From contig OU964922.1 of assembly GCA_918807975.1 (NCBI GenBank), positions 4,725,501 to 4,789,500 of the forward strand: a stretch of 64,000 nucleotides of DNA, given 5' to 3'. The stretch's first letter is position 1; every line of letters starts with the position of its first letter. The position numbers were made by a program, and so were the translations under genes. This DNA comes from Aplidium turbinatum (taxonomy: Eukaryota; Chordata; Ascidiacea; Aplousobranchia; Polyclinidae). Below are positions 10,093-25,000 of this stretch, piece after piece. The notes under the pieces were generated by a model. The model saw only the letters and a program-made list of their open reading frames with translations, was not told the DNA's origin and did no database searches.

Positions 10093-13000
10093 CTAGACAA
10101 ATGTCATTAATACGTCATGTGTGAAAATGCAATGTCAGCCCTTTACCAATCTTTGCCAATGTCAGCCCTTTACCAACACAATCGAAGGAACAACCGGTCT
10201 TATATCTTAGCTTGAAAAGCAAATGAAAACTTTTACTTCAAAATGTGAATTAAATACTACTGTACGATTTTCAGATAAATAGATGCTCTTTTGTACGATC
10301 TTCGAACATGGATCAGCAATAGCGTTACATGAAGGTCCAATACTTTTAGACTCACTGGTACCGGGACCCTAATATCCCCTCAACGGCACTGTGGATCAGC
10401 TTGAGGGTCATAGCAACATCTCCCAATTGTTGCAGTCAACGCAATGTTTATATCAGGGTCTATGAGATTCACGTGCTCTAAAGGTCGAAACACAGGACAA
10501 TGATTTATGATGTACTGTGCTATTTGAGGTTTGCCACAATCACGGGCTGGTGAGTGACACAAACCAGAGGAAACATGTTATGTTTGAAGCAACAAACACC
10601 AGTACGGAGGCGATTCAAAGTCACCCATTCTTTTCTTTGCAGGTCTGAGCAAGGTGGTACTTTAGTGCCTAGTGTGACCTGGAGCTGGTCGGGCAGTGTG
10701 ATGGCTTCCCAGCAGTCTTTACATGACTGTATAAGGTCGAAGTAATCTTCATGAAAAGCTACAATGTGTTGAGAAAAAGGGCGCCTGGAAGGCAGGCGTT
10801 AAAGTGTGAGCTGTTGTGCGTCAAGGACTACAGTGTAGAGCACGTTAAGGGCGTTAAATTCTTTACCGAGTAGACTTGACCGAGTGTCTACTTTAACATG
10901 GCCTACAGTTTTCACAACTCTGTTCTTGCTATGATAGTATGATGTAACAGTAGACAGCGATGTATTTTTTTTTAACATAAAGTCGTAAGCGGATCTTGGG
11001 AAATTATTTGGAAATTCTTAATTGCTAATCTGAAAGCTACACCGCTAGGGTAAGAAAATCGAAACAAGAAACCCTTGAAACTATTGTCATGTATTTTAAA
11101 CATATAACACATATATACTTTTAAATATACTGTGTGTTGCTTTTAGATAATACTTATCTAAGGATTAATCTCACCTTGTTGACAGGTTTGCGACCACAAG
11201 TCACTTTATATGTTGTTATCACATAGAGAATGAGGTTGGAACTCAACATGATGGAGCATGGTATAACTATTAAGTATACAATCAAATCCAGAGATATCCA
11301 ACACCTTAAAATTATAATCCTATTGTCAGTGGTATCGTGAGAATTATAATAATTCAACAAATCAAACATAGGGCATTTTGCATCTGAAACGCTATGATCT
11401 GTCAACAACACGAACTCAGCACAAAAATAATATTTCATATTTCCTGATTTTAGTTAGAGGTTTGTATTTGAATCTTTAATATCGTTGTTTTTTCCTTCTA
11501 CTAGCTGCTTACCTCGAAATGTTGTAAGGTTATAAGCTGGAAGTTTAAACATAAAGTATTTGATGCTTGCTTTGTGTGAAATTCGTACTTAGTAATGAAT
11601 TCAAGCACGTAGTAGAGCTCAGTCAAATTAAATTGCTAATTATGAAATATCGCGAATATTTCTTCAAAAATTAAAACAACAATTGTTCACTTATTCAAAT
11701 CTGTTCACGTAAGCACCCCGATAGCTCATTTGGTTAGCGCGTGACTTCTGGAACGAAGAAGCTTCAAGATCAAGCAGTGCTGGTTCGACTCTTGAGGTGT
11801 GCGCTTGAGCAACGCACATTGAATACTGCTCTCCATTCAGCGGTATCTAATGAATGGAATAATTCCCTGGTAACAACACTTCAACAATCGGAAACTTCAC
11901 TCTGTCAACCTCAGTGACCAGGCCTGCGTCAGTGATTCAAAGCCTCTGCAAGTATGCTAAACTGCCAGGATTAAGCTCTGCAAGAAGCTTTCTCAGTCCG
12001 AGAATAATCAATCCATCAATCAATCTGAGGTTACCAAGTTTGCGTCATGCAATTGTTATTATGTTTTCTACTCATCCGATGTACTGCACTATATGTTGCA
12101 TTACAAAATCTAATCTTAGATTCAGCACTTTTCTTGCGTTATTTACCATTGTAAATTGCTATTAATCATAGCAATTGTAGTTTAACAAAGTTAGTATGAT
12201 TTCTTGTCAAATTGTTTTATTTTGACTCGCATAAAAAATACAAAATTATATAGACTTTGCTTACATATTTCCCACCGATACTTTATAGTTTATTGTTATA
12301 AAACTTTGATGAGACACTGGGGCTATTCCATGGGGAGCACAAGTTGCAAATGCGGAGAGGAGCAAACGATGCAACATTTATTCGAATGCCCTGACCTAAC
12401 AGCAAGGTGCTCTGCACAGGATGTGGCCGAGTTCAACGATAGAGCAAGAGCTTGCGTGATGCTCTGGGGCTACGGCTGTGTGACACACGATGAAGACGAT
12501 TGTTTTAAATCTGCAGTATTTAATACTTTTCTCGCATTATAATGCATTTCTCACCATTAGGTAATTTCTTACCCATACATTCCTTACCATTAGGTTGCCG
12601 TCATTTGGCCAATGCCTGAGTCCTCATAAATGTAGACTAGCCCCTCTATACTATGTGGTTTGTATAGCGAAAATCCATAATTACTGTACATGTAAATGGC
12701 CCGTCGTCTGCCGTCGTCTGCACTTAATTGCACTCACAAACAGAACTCTCTGTTAAACCTCTAAGCAACATTTTTAAAACATTGCTTTTTTACACAAGAA
12801 AATGTAGCAGATGGCTCAGAGATATATTATTTATTTTTTCTGATTCCGTTAATGCCAATTCTAGAATTTGAATATAACAGTTAGATACGTACTGGTCGCC
12901 TGCTACAACGTAATTATCAACATCCACTCCAATCACTACGGAAACAAACACTGCTGGCATTAACCAACCCCAAAAACATGAGATGGTTACCACCATTCGA

Positions 13001-16000
13001 TCGGTCACGTGAGCTATGGTGTATGTCACCTGGAAATAGTGTCAACAAATGGTTATTTGTTACTATTTGACATGTTAAATAGTGTCAAAACATGTTTTTC
13101 GTTAAAAGTTAGTTCACGGTCATGATATCTAACATTATGAATACAAAATTATGAAACTGGCAACTGAAACATTAAGAAAATTGAAATTGTATTTCACTAA
13201 CATCATTTTATTAGCCAAGTCTCTCCGTCATGGTGTTTCACTTACACTCTTTATTGGACATTGCTACCGAGGCAGCCTTTTGCTATCCTGCAAGAATTGC
13301 CATGATCGTTTACTATGATTCATTTCTGAAGTAAAAACATCAATGTTAGCTAATAGATCCAATTTATATACAAACAAACTCACATGAACCATCGTCATGT
13401 AAATAATGAAAGCTTCATTTGTCATCCAGGCCATTGCGCTGAGAAAAAAGAAATGCAAAAACACAGCGACTGCAATGCATCCTTCGTCAGACGATGTAAC
13501 AAATTCATGCTGACTAAAAATGAGAAGAAGGTTGAGGCAAAGCAACGCCAAGCATAGATTGGCCAGCAAGAAAGAGGATCGAAATTTTGTTCCAGTTGAT
13601 GTTGACCTGAAAAAGTACGTCATCAGGAGCATTCCTAACACGATTCATGTAGCAATAATACGCAGAAAATAAAAACTAAAGTAGCCTGCATTTTGTAATA
13701 TAAAGCTAACGAGAAAACAAACCAAAAGATACAAACGCATATATTTGCAAAGTTTAAATAACAGATAGTAAAAAATAATTAGGGAACGAAATAAGTTTCC
13801 TAAATAATAATAATGCTTGTTTTTATACAACGATGTATCAATCGCAGATTGCGTTGCTCCTCAGCGCTTTACAAAGCAGAACGATGCTAAATGTGAGGTT
13901 ATTAAAAGTAAAAAGTTTAGTAGGAGCCTTGTGATCAGAAAAAGTATAACAGATTAATTTATTTTGGCCATTTTTGCTGAATGTACAGCATAATCATGGA
14001 TAATTAATTACTATAATACCCGCCTAAGAGACTTTTACAGCTCGTTTCACCTTTAAGTATAGCATGACCAGGCGATCCTCATATCATAATTTATGTTCGG
14101 TTTTGACTTATTTGATGATAGCCAACTTGATAGTGAAACAGGTTCTGGAAGGGGTGGGCGCTTTAGCAGACATTCTCTCTTGTATTTCATTATGTGATGC
14201 AAATACATTTACTGTAACTTTAAATAATACTTTATAATATTTTCATGAACAAGTTTTCAATAAAATAAAATCTCACTGTAGATTAACAGAGTTAAATCAG
14301 CTTATATTAAGATACCAATGGCATGATAAGTAAATTTTTGGCCTACCAAACGATCTCTTACCTCATAAACGCGAATATAGTCAAAGTTAAGATTAAGCAA
14401 GCGCTTGATATCGAAGATCCAATCAAAGTTATCCAATTCAGTGGAATATTGTTAACATTATCACAAGGAGTCTGCGGAATAAATATGTTATTTATACTGA
14501 CTTACAGTATAAGTCAGCCTACATTATTTAAACTTATTTGAAACAACGTGGAAAGATCATAATCAAAGTCTATAAAAACTCACTCCGTCAATTTTCAAAA
14601 AACATTGCTACAAAAACGTGGTTTTAACTTTGGAAAAAAGATAAGCACTAATCGTTTAAATTACTTAGGTCTACTCATGATTGACAGCTCTTCGACTTCA
14701 TTTCCTACATCTTCAAAGTGCTCACCAATCTCTGAATTTGATGGTATGACTGAAGAACAATTAAAGAAATACTGTAGATGCAAGTGTTTCAGAACTGGAG
14801 TGTCATCACTTATGATGCATGTAATTGCATGTATTTGTCAACAATGATGACATATACACACAGTTTCAAACATAATTAAACTGAGAAAATAGTAAAAACA
14901 TGGGAAATTTTTGTCAGCCGTGTATGGCATGCAATGGTATGTTGGAGTATGTTGGGAGTATGTTACAAGAAAATAGTGATGTGCTAATACGTTTCATGCA
15001 CCCAAGCGGTCCATTTTCTTCTTTTTACTATGACCACAAACATTTTAAATCCCCAGCGACCATGTGTTCTGCACCCGGGGCCTTTGGAAGACAAATTGGA
15101 TCTGATAGAAAGAAGAGCCCGAGCCCCTTCAAACAACAGACCTCTAAAATCAATGGAACTTCAAAGAATATGCGTGATTGTTTTTGCTTTTAGGCTTCCT
15201 AAAATGATTCAGAGTGTAAAATGTACCCTTTGGACATTTTTTTCAACGCTACTTTGTGTGAACCATAGAATTACCATGCCTTGCAAAAACCATGGTACAG
15301 GATCATTTTTCCGAAAAGTCCATAAAAATTTTGTCATTAATGAAAACAATTCTGTGGTTAAATACAGTATATTGTTTTTACAAGTGTCTTTCTGTGACAT
15401 ACGTTATTTCTTTACAACGTAATTGTCAGCTTAAATAATATTAATTAATTAACTATTTATTGATAGATTTTGTTAAAAGAAAAAGTATCATTTTTCAATT
15501 GGTTCTACATCATTATAACACTGTCACTTTTTATTTTAATGCTCTGTTGGTAGGCTTATATATTTTATACGCCAGTCCAAAAAGTTGGTATTTTTCAACT
15601 TATTTATATCATTTGTGTAGCCTACTGAAAAAGTGACAAATGAATTACGGTGATGAAGATCATTTAAATATACGAACAAAGTGCTCGAAATCTATTCCAA
15701 AATTTGCATTTCAGTTGCATTGTGTTCATTTGTTTATATGATAGCTTTGGTGTCATCATTCATGAAACCTACTTCCATAAATGAGTTGTACTATTTAAGT
15801 ACTATTTAAGTAGCCTAGAACAAAATCTTTTGAGTTTCCATGTAGCACTTCTTAAACAATTTCTTTCGTCGTTACAAGTTTTTCAAAATATTGGTTGATA
15901 AATTCACTCTACAATTTCGTCAAATCGCCTGACTTCAAAAGTCACAGTCGCTGTTTACTTTTCTACAACATCCCACAAAAGAACTGTTTTGTTTTTAGGC

Positions 16001-19000
16001 GCATAATTTGTACGTCTAAATATTCTGTTTTGTTTTGCGTGTTGTGTTGAGAACATGAGACCCGTCGGTTTGATTTAAACAAACTCTGTAGAATAATTAC
16101 AAGACATGACTTGCCAGCAATACCTATTTTTATTTTCCAAAAATATGCCGTTTCATCAATGGTGAACAAGCATATTTTTCTTGATCTACAGCTGTTATCA
16201 TTTCATTTGTGATAATTTTAATGTATCATCTGATGACCACATTGAAAATGCATGAATAGACTACCTATCAAAAATGTTGCGATTACATTTTGACTAATTT
16301 TGTTGTAATAAACTCAAATACACATTACTTTGTTTTCACCATTGAAAAGAGCATGGTAAGACCTTTCATATTGTTACAATTGGTCAAGGTTTTGTTGCAG
16401 ATAAGTGATAACATGAAAGCAAACTTAGAAAAATATCTGGTAAAATACTCAACTGAGACCAAGGTTGCTTGTAATTGACATGAAGCAATGATGATGCATT
16501 AATAACAAATTGGTCAAATTTGTCAAATTTGATACGGAAGGTAATTTGATACACCCCCTCTTACAGAAGTGTACAAAAAATATTTGTCAAAAATACTCTC
16601 ATCAAGTGGAAGATCTGTGAAAATAATGCCTACAAAATGACACTATGCAGCTAACTCGCGCTTTTGTGGCATAAAATTGTAAAAGTGTGTTTTTTGAGTA
16701 TTTTCGTAAAATGTTTAACTCATGATTATTTTCGTCTGGAAAATTAAAGAAAAGTTTCTGAAAGATAAAACCAAACTCATTTGATAGTTCATTGATAAGG
16801 CTTCAAGGGCATGTGATGTTTTTTTTGCAATGTGCATCCAAGCATACAAAAGTCAGAATTTTATAACTTTTTTTGAAAATGGTAAATTGATACATGTGGA
16901 AATAGGTAAATTGATACAGTATATTAAATGCTTTTTTGTGACTGTAATAAATATTGTCATTGATCTAGTTGATTTAAATAAGTTGTGCTGACCTGCTACT
17001 TTGGGAAACAACTATTACAGTATATTGGCTTTCGTAGGCATACACGCTATCTGCTGTCAAAAAATGAGAACAGCGCAAAGTAGCCTACTCCCCTTGAATA
17101 AGAACTCCAGCCAATCTTTCTTCCCATGTAAATCCTGCTGCAGAAGCTTCGCCGCACATATAGGTATCAACAGTCATCCTTGCACCCAAGCACACCAACC
17201 ACATATTAAATTTTCATTTATTGCTTTGCTGTCAAAGGGGATTTCTGTGTTAGTTTTACTGTATCAAATTACCTTCCGGGTGTATCAATTTACCTTCCAT
17301 GGAAGGTAAATTGATACATTTAAGTGACGTTTTTAAAATGTCAATTAAAAAAAAAGTAACAATAATAGAAAAGTGAAAATGTTTTTAAAAAGTGTCTAAG
17401 GGATCAGACTTTGATTTCAGCTTAAAATCAATAGTTTGTGTCTCGTAATTTTCAGTTAACAGGCAAAAATGTTAAAAGTGTATCAAATTACCTTCCTACA
17501 GGAAGCTGAATAATTGTTTACGGTAGACTGAATTGTTCTTGTTTTTACAAGATTTCATGCTGCAATTCTGTTGGCCAACCTCTAAAGCAGGGGTTTTTAA
17601 ACTTTTTGAGCCTCGCCCCCCTTTATCGTGCCATCCAAACTTGCGCCCCACCAAACTACAAAATTAGCAAACATTAAAGTGTAATGACTACAGGAATTTA
17701 TATTTAGCTTTCATCAATGTGAGGGATGTAATTTTTTTTCGGAAACCAAAAGTTTAATTCGAGGCTTTGTAGCTGATAATGCACACCTCAGATCGGCTTC
17801 ACAATCGATAAGTTTGTTTCGATGTTTTGTTTTTATGTTCAAAAGTGTAGAAAAGCCACTTTCGCACAAATAAGTATGGACGAAAACGGAAGAAGTGTGC
17901 GTATCGCCACGCTACCCACTTCCTTGTATATGTGCAAATATTTAACCCAAAAATCAGTTAGTGGCAGTTAGTAGCACGTTACAGTTACACTTTATTTCCA
18001 AGAATTCCTCTTGCAAACCGTTGGGAAGAATGTCTTCGTTAACACGAAAGGGATTTCTTGTCATCTTCCATTCTGGAAGGTCGGTGTCACCCAAGTCTGG
18101 GAAATAGCGTTCGAATTCTTGTTGCAAAAGCTGAAGGTGAGCCTCCACTTCAGCCTTAAGCTCACCTTCCAGTTCAAGTTGCTTTTTGTCAAGTGGAGTA
18201 TCTAGGTTGGGAAATGAAGCTGCATTTCCTATTTGTATTCGGCGGTGCCACAACCCCAGCTTTGCCACAAATGCTCGAATGGAATCATAGCTACTAATCC
18301 GGTTAGTATTTCTGCCCTGCAAGAGCAGATTTAAGTTATTGAGGGCCTCGAAAATGTCCACGAGGTATGTTAACTCCAGCTGAAACTTCTCTGATGAAAA
18401 TGGCAGAAGGATGGCAGATGGCAGAAGGATGTCAAAATGGCAGAAGGAGATCCTGCTTTCCATGAGCTTCCAAAAATAGCATCAGTTCATCTCTCATTTC
18501 ATACACATGGGCTAACATATTACCTTTCGATAACCAACGAACAGATGTATGGAAAAGGAGAGTCTCATGGTTCGAATCCATATCCTTGCACAGCTTGGTA
18601 AACAGTCTCGTATTGACGGCACTGGTTTTGACGAAGTTGACGGCTCGTATGATTACTGTATGCTTATCTTTCATTGCAGCTGGTAGAGTCCTGGAGGCCA
18701 GAGCCTCACGATGAATCATGCAGTGAGATCCAATGGCATTGGGACTTTTTTGCTTTACCTTATATCTTTACCTTATACCAGGGCTTCTCAAACTTTTTTG
18801 TTATGCAACCCCATTTTGAAAAATATATTTCTATGCGACCCCATTATGGGGACATCCACGTTAATATCCCTTTTTAATTTGAAGGCTTTCAGGTTTTTCG
18901 TAGATAAACTTTTGTTACAAATTAATTAACATTGTTAAACATTGTTACCACATTGTTAAACATTGTTACATTGTGTACGTGTACCACATTGTTAAACATT

Positions 19001-22000
19001 GTTATTAAACATTGTTACCACATGAATCTACGGAACCTAACCACTGATCCATACTCATTACTCAATTAATCTTGTACAGTAACTACTTTAAACTTAGTCT
19101 AGGTTCCTTCAGAAAATAGTTGCTAGGCTACTTTGAAATCATACTGCGAGCGGTAAGGTTACTTTTGGTCAGCACGTTACAGCAATGATGGCGTAACAAT
19201 GCATCAATTGTTACGATTGGTTATATTTTATCGTTCGACACTTCATACCGACGGTTGCAGTCAATTGACATCATGGCAAGACTACAACCTACCGGCACTA
19301 GACTAAATTAAACTATTTCATTACGACCACAAAATTTCATTACGCGACGTTTAGTCACATGCGTTTAGTCACATAGTTTGATATCGCTCGCGCCCCCCTT
19401 GTGAACCTTTCGCGCCCCCCAAGGGGAGCGCGCCTCCCAGTTTAAGAACCGCTGCTCTAAAGTATGGCCGGCCGGCGAATTTTTTTATCCCACGAACTTT
19501 TGGCTACTTGGCATAGAGTTTGTATTTATACAGTGTAAATGCAAACATTCTTCGTTGGTTTTTTTGGTTGAGTGGTTTCTTTTTTTGCCTTATGTTCGTA
19601 ACGACATCGGTTCGACGCCCATCGAATACAATTTTTTTTTCTTTAGGCCTACATTAACTTTTGCAGTGCACAAAAGCTTTTCAAAAAAAGTAAGGTTAGG
19701 GCTAATGGGTTAGCGTTAATTCTTAATCAATTCGGAAAATCTTACTTTTACACTAGTGACCAGAGTCAATTTCTTTTCTCAACTTTTTTAAGCTCGACTA
19801 GACTAGGTGTGTCTCCAGGCTACGTTTTTTTTTCAAGTTCAATGTTTAGATTTGGACCTGGAGGGCGAAAATCGGCTGCTGTGAGGGCGAAAATCGGTAA
19901 AAACAGTTGACTGCGCCGCGTGGTAACCAGTAATGGCTACACTTTCAGAAATATGCAAATGATACAAAAATTTCGTGGGAAAAAAAATCGCGGCCAGCCA
20001 GCCAGCCATACTTTTCTAGTTTGGTGAAACATTCCAGTTCCCTTAGGCCTACTATCCGAAAAAATTCTATTTTTGTGGTTTTAACTGAGTTGATCATATA
20101 TGAGTGGCCACAGAGAAAAATTCAATTTAATTCTGTCCTCGTTGCTTTTTGATAGGGAACAGCTGCGTAGGCCTACTTTATGGTAAGTAGGACACATGTG
20201 TCCCACTCGACTGTGACAAAAAGTCAAATGGGAAACCTCTGTTCTACTAGATTGTGACGAAAAAGTCCAATAGGACATATATGTCCATTACTTTATTGCA
20301 GAGTAATTAGAAAAAACTTTTGCAGTCAGATAAATTTAGTGTGCCAGCCATGCATTTCACAATTTTTATGCTACTGCCGCTAGTATGTTTGAAAAACAAA
20401 TTCCTTCTTGAAAAGGTTAAAAAACACAATCTAAACTTACGAAAAATGTTGCAAAGTTTGTGAGATGGTTAAAGATACAATACACTCCTGAATCTGAAAA
20501 GTTTGTTTTGCCTCCTTCATTTGTCCACATCTGAGTGGCTTCGTCCCAAAACACGCATTCTGTATTGGCAGCTTCTAGTTCAGCGTCATCCTAAAAGCAG
20601 TTACATGGGTTTAATTTACAAATGCTGTATATCCATTTATGAAGCGGTTGATTTATATCATATCAGCTGTCAAAAATTGTAGAGGATTATGTAGATTTTA
20701 ATAAAAATAAGACGTTTTGTCTTGTGAATTTGAACAAAATTTTAAATGATGATTTGAATATGAAAAACCTGAACGTATCACTATATAGTTTTTCGCTGTA
20801 CCATAGGTCTATCTATGGAGTAAATTGCCTTTTACAAATGTAATCAACTGAATGCAATTGTACTTTAGGTTGTGAAAAGGAAAACAAAATAATCCTTTCG
20901 TTGTGGGTAGCTATTTTTACTCTCCGACTGACAAGAAATCAACTGCATTTAAACCATAATTTACCTTTTGAATAAGTGAGAAATAAAGCTCTATCGGAGT
21001 TTCAAGATCTTTTACGTCATTATTTCCGACAACTGTAGCTGCCAGAATAATTTCTGAATTGACAATTCTACTTTCCGATTGTTGGATCATTGAATTGAAA
21101 AGAGAATCATCAAGAAACGCATAAAAACTAACACGACGTTCTGTTGACGACATAAAAGTTAAGATGCATGTACAATACTATACAGTTCTCGCTTGATCAG
21201 TTTGTTTAAAATATGCAAACGTCAAACTAGAGTTTAAATGTAAACCGGAACGTCTATCTATTTTTAAAACTCAAGAAATAATAATCCCCACACGACGTAT
21301 ATTAAAAACGTCACGTTTTCTAGGAGACAAAGTCAAAATCACCCAAACATTTAATAAACTCAAGTCCTGCTAAAAAAATAATTTGTAAAATTATCTTTTT
21401 ACGTAATGAAAAACCCATCTCTTTCTCAATTCCATCTTCAAACGATCAAATGCTAAGCACTGCAAAAGTTTTATCAAATGTCCTTTATTTGGTTTAAATT
21501 GATTTTGAATTTAAAGGGTGCAAGCACAAAGCACAATTTTAATTCGAATTAGAATAAAATAAACATGTCCGCTGGTAATAAAGAATACAACTTGCAAAAG
21601 TGTTTTAGAGGTAGCTAGCCTATATTGCTGTAACTACGGTAGGGGTAAAGAAACTTAATGCTCAGGGTTATGTTTTGTTGAGGTAGGTTCAATACCTGGA
21701 CTTTTTTTGATAGCCTCATCTGGTACATATATAAACGATGTAAAGTTTCCTTTTGTGGGTCTACTTTCAAAAATATTTAGTTGATCTGCTCGAAAGCCAT
21801 GGTCACTTGGTGTTAGCAGAGCATTGAATACGTAGCCCATTCCTAGTTGTTGTATATCTGCAACATTAAAAACAATAACTGCATGTAAACTGTACCTATT
21901 ATTGATTAATGATTAACTATTAATGATTAATGTACCTATTAATGTACTGTACCTATTATGAAGAAAACCTATCACAAGAAATAAGAACTTGAAGAAGACG

Positions 22001-25000
22001 GGATGTACAGAATTGCCTTTATATTTGTTTCACTAAAATAATAAGTTTAAATTGTCAAATAAAATAGTATTTTCTATTTAAGTTGCAATAATAACCTACA
22101 CGTCAGCACAGCAATGAACTGGAAATGGTAGCACAACTTTTGGGAGATTATAACGTGCAACAATAATTGAATGGATGGAACATTCTCTATCTGGCTTAGA
22201 CGGAAGTCTTCATAGCATAGAACTAAAATTCAATTGGCTTTTTAGAATTTTTAATATCATATCCTCGATTACAAGGATCATTCAACAGTGTAATTCATTC
22301 AACTATTCATCTGCAACTTTCACAGTTCTTTAAGGCTCTTTGTTCGTATGTTTAAGGTAATATTGCCACATTTCATAAATATTTTCCAAGCCAGATTAAT
22401 TTTAAAAGTAGTTTAATTATTTTATTCTTTTACTTTTTGAATTTGTTTGCACAACTGCGAATCCAAGTGTCGCTGCAACTTCTTCATATATTTCTCCATC
22501 TTCTAATTCCACGTTTTCACCGGTGTCATCAAGTATGTCCAACATACTAAACAAATAATTGCTTGGTAACCTACAGATAATCCATAACACAGCGTATACA
22601 CCATATCTGATCTGCTTCAGTATTTATTATAATATTTATTATTATTTATATAGATCAGTGGTTCCCAACCTGGGGGCAAATTACCCCCGAGGGGTAATTT
22701 GCCTATTTTTGGGGGGTAACGAGACCCAATTTGGAAAACGTCGATATCAGGCATGGAGGAACCATTTTAAAAGTAGGTAGGCCAAGAGGTGCATCAGTTA
22801 AAGTCAATCCAAATTTAGGGGGGCTTCACCCCCAATCCCCCGATAACATTGTTGCATTCCTAATACTTCACATCGTTTGTACATTGTCTTTTCATGATTG
22901 CCTTTCGTGCCAACAAGCAATTTTTTTTCCATTTTTGGGCCCGATTTCGGCAAAAAATTACAAAATTGTTAAATTGCTCTATAGCGCTGTAGAAAATATG
23001 ACGATATACACACAAATAAAAAGGCAACAATAGACACACAGTTATAATACCACCTGGGAGTATTAATCTGCAGCATTATATAGTACGTGCATACGTAGCC
23101 TAATGATATCATTGTTTTAACCATAGAGAATTGGCCTAATTATATTGATGGATAAATTACTCCACCAAAAACTCTGTCAGACAGCTTGAAAACAGTCTTC
23201 AACCAAGCAGTGAAGGTTGTGAGCTTTATAAAAGCAAAAAAATTGAACAGCCGTCTTTCAAGGAACTGTGCAAGAAGACAGGAGAAAAATACGAAGCATC
23301 ACTGTACCACACAGAAGTACGATGGCTGTCTCGTGGCAAAGTGATAACCTGCCTGGGCGAACTTCGTGAAGCTGTCCATGTTTTTCTGATAGAAAAGAAA
23401 TCTGACTTGGCTGAATACTTCTCTAACCAACAGTGGATTTCCCAGCTGTGCTACCTGGCTGATATCTTTTGTGAATTGAACAAAGGCAATCTTTTAATTC
23501 AAGGAGAGAATGTAACTATGATCAACACCAAGCAGCAGCAGCAGCATTTATCGCGAAGGTTAATTCGTGGACGTCGCTATAATAGCATCTGGACTGGAAG
23601 CCAAACGCTGCCGTCCAAGATGAGGCCTGAAAAGGATTGGCGGTTTTGGGTTTTCGTTCCAAATTTGTTTTAATGGAGTAAAAGAAATATGGCATGTTAA
23701 AATATGGCACGATCGCAACACTTTAAGCTATAGTGGTAATCATGCTGCTGACAAAAATAAACACAAATGCAATCTTATGAAGTATATTATCAGGGTTCAA
23801 AAAAAGTTGCCTTTTCAAACCTGATGTTTTGTAAATACGCTTCTGCGAATTGATGAAATATAGTTTTTAAAACTACTTAGAATGCAAAACAATAAAAACT
23901 GCCAAATATATGCCAAAATACCACCTCAAAATAGCCTATTAAACGCACTAAAATAACTCCAAATTTCTCAAATTTAGCGTTCCAACCGCCAATATGGCAA
24001 TCCTTTTCAGGCCTCATCTTGGACGGCAACGTTTGGCTTCCAGTCCAGATGCTATTATAGCGACGTCCACGGTTAATTGTAGAACAAGCGAGTTAGAAAA
24101 GGCACAGTGGCGCAGTTTCAGACATGTTCCTCGAAGGCATTGGACTTGAGTTGACAGCGGCGTTGGAGGACATAGCTGACCACTTAAGCCAGCTAGCCAA
24201 GAAGATGGACAACTACTGTACTTTCCGAATTTGGACATGGCTAGTCTCCAATGGTGCACTGAGCAATTCACATGTGATGACAGCCAGGTGGATGATGACG
24301 ACTTTCCGGCCAAAGAAAAAATTATTTCTCACCGAATGAACGAAGTGTTAAAACTTGATTTTAAGGGGAAAGGCCTGGAATCCTTCTGGATTGGCAGGCT
24401 CCAGGACGCACCAACATTAGCGACAGCAGGCACTAAATATTCTGACATCTTTTTCAACAACAACGTATCGCTGTGAACAGGGATTTTCAACTAACTTGGG
24501 AATAAAGACAAAGAAGCGCAATCGCCTGGATGTCGAAAGCGAAGCAAGAATCGCCCTCAGTAGCCTACCACAAAACCCAGGATCACAAAGCTGGCGGCTG
24601 AAGTCCAGGCCCAACCTTCGCATTGAATGTATACCGCGCATTGTTATCTTGTATTCAGTGTTGTATTGCATTTTGATTGTCATAGTTAGCCCTTTGAAAT
24701 ACATAGCAATAAACACCTTTGTTTTTCAAAATTGATCGTGGGGGTAATTAGCTCACTTCAGGGTGGAGATTAGGCTAACAGCCAAAAAAAGGTTAGGAAC
24801 CAATGATATATGATATATATATATGATATATATATATATATATGATATGTTCATATATATATGATATATATATATGAACCAATGCAACTTGTTCATATTT
24901 TCCTCAACCCTATAATTTAACGTTTTCATGAAGGGCATCAAGTGTGTTCAATATTCTAAAGTTCTAAACAATGTATTGCTTGTTTGCCTCTAGATAATGT

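Larger units (their letters stand above)
22656..24805 (+). mobile_element. Composite hAT element, 2.15 kb
   Basis: Left end CAGTGGTTCCCAACCTGGGGG; right end GGTTAGGAACCAATG (two changes from the expected end). Flanks ATATAGAT and ATATATGA agree at 6 of 8 positions. Inside are a stretch of another hAT family (22748-23105, matching 50217-50690), a decayed transposase and a TTAA-bounded fold-back element. It lies in the intron between receptor exons 10 and 11. Confidence 0.75.

Noticed and set aside
11305-11438. Extension of the TM5 exon upstream to the Met at 11438
   Set aside because: The acceptor at 11305 joins exon 17 in phase to the conserved Cys-Trp. The extension would put charged, non-conserved sequence into extracellular loop 2.
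11714-11810. A possible functional tRNA gene
   Set aside because: A and B boxes are present, but the spacing is far too long and no acceptor-stem or cloverleaf pairing could be made. The body is shared with two other SINE copies.
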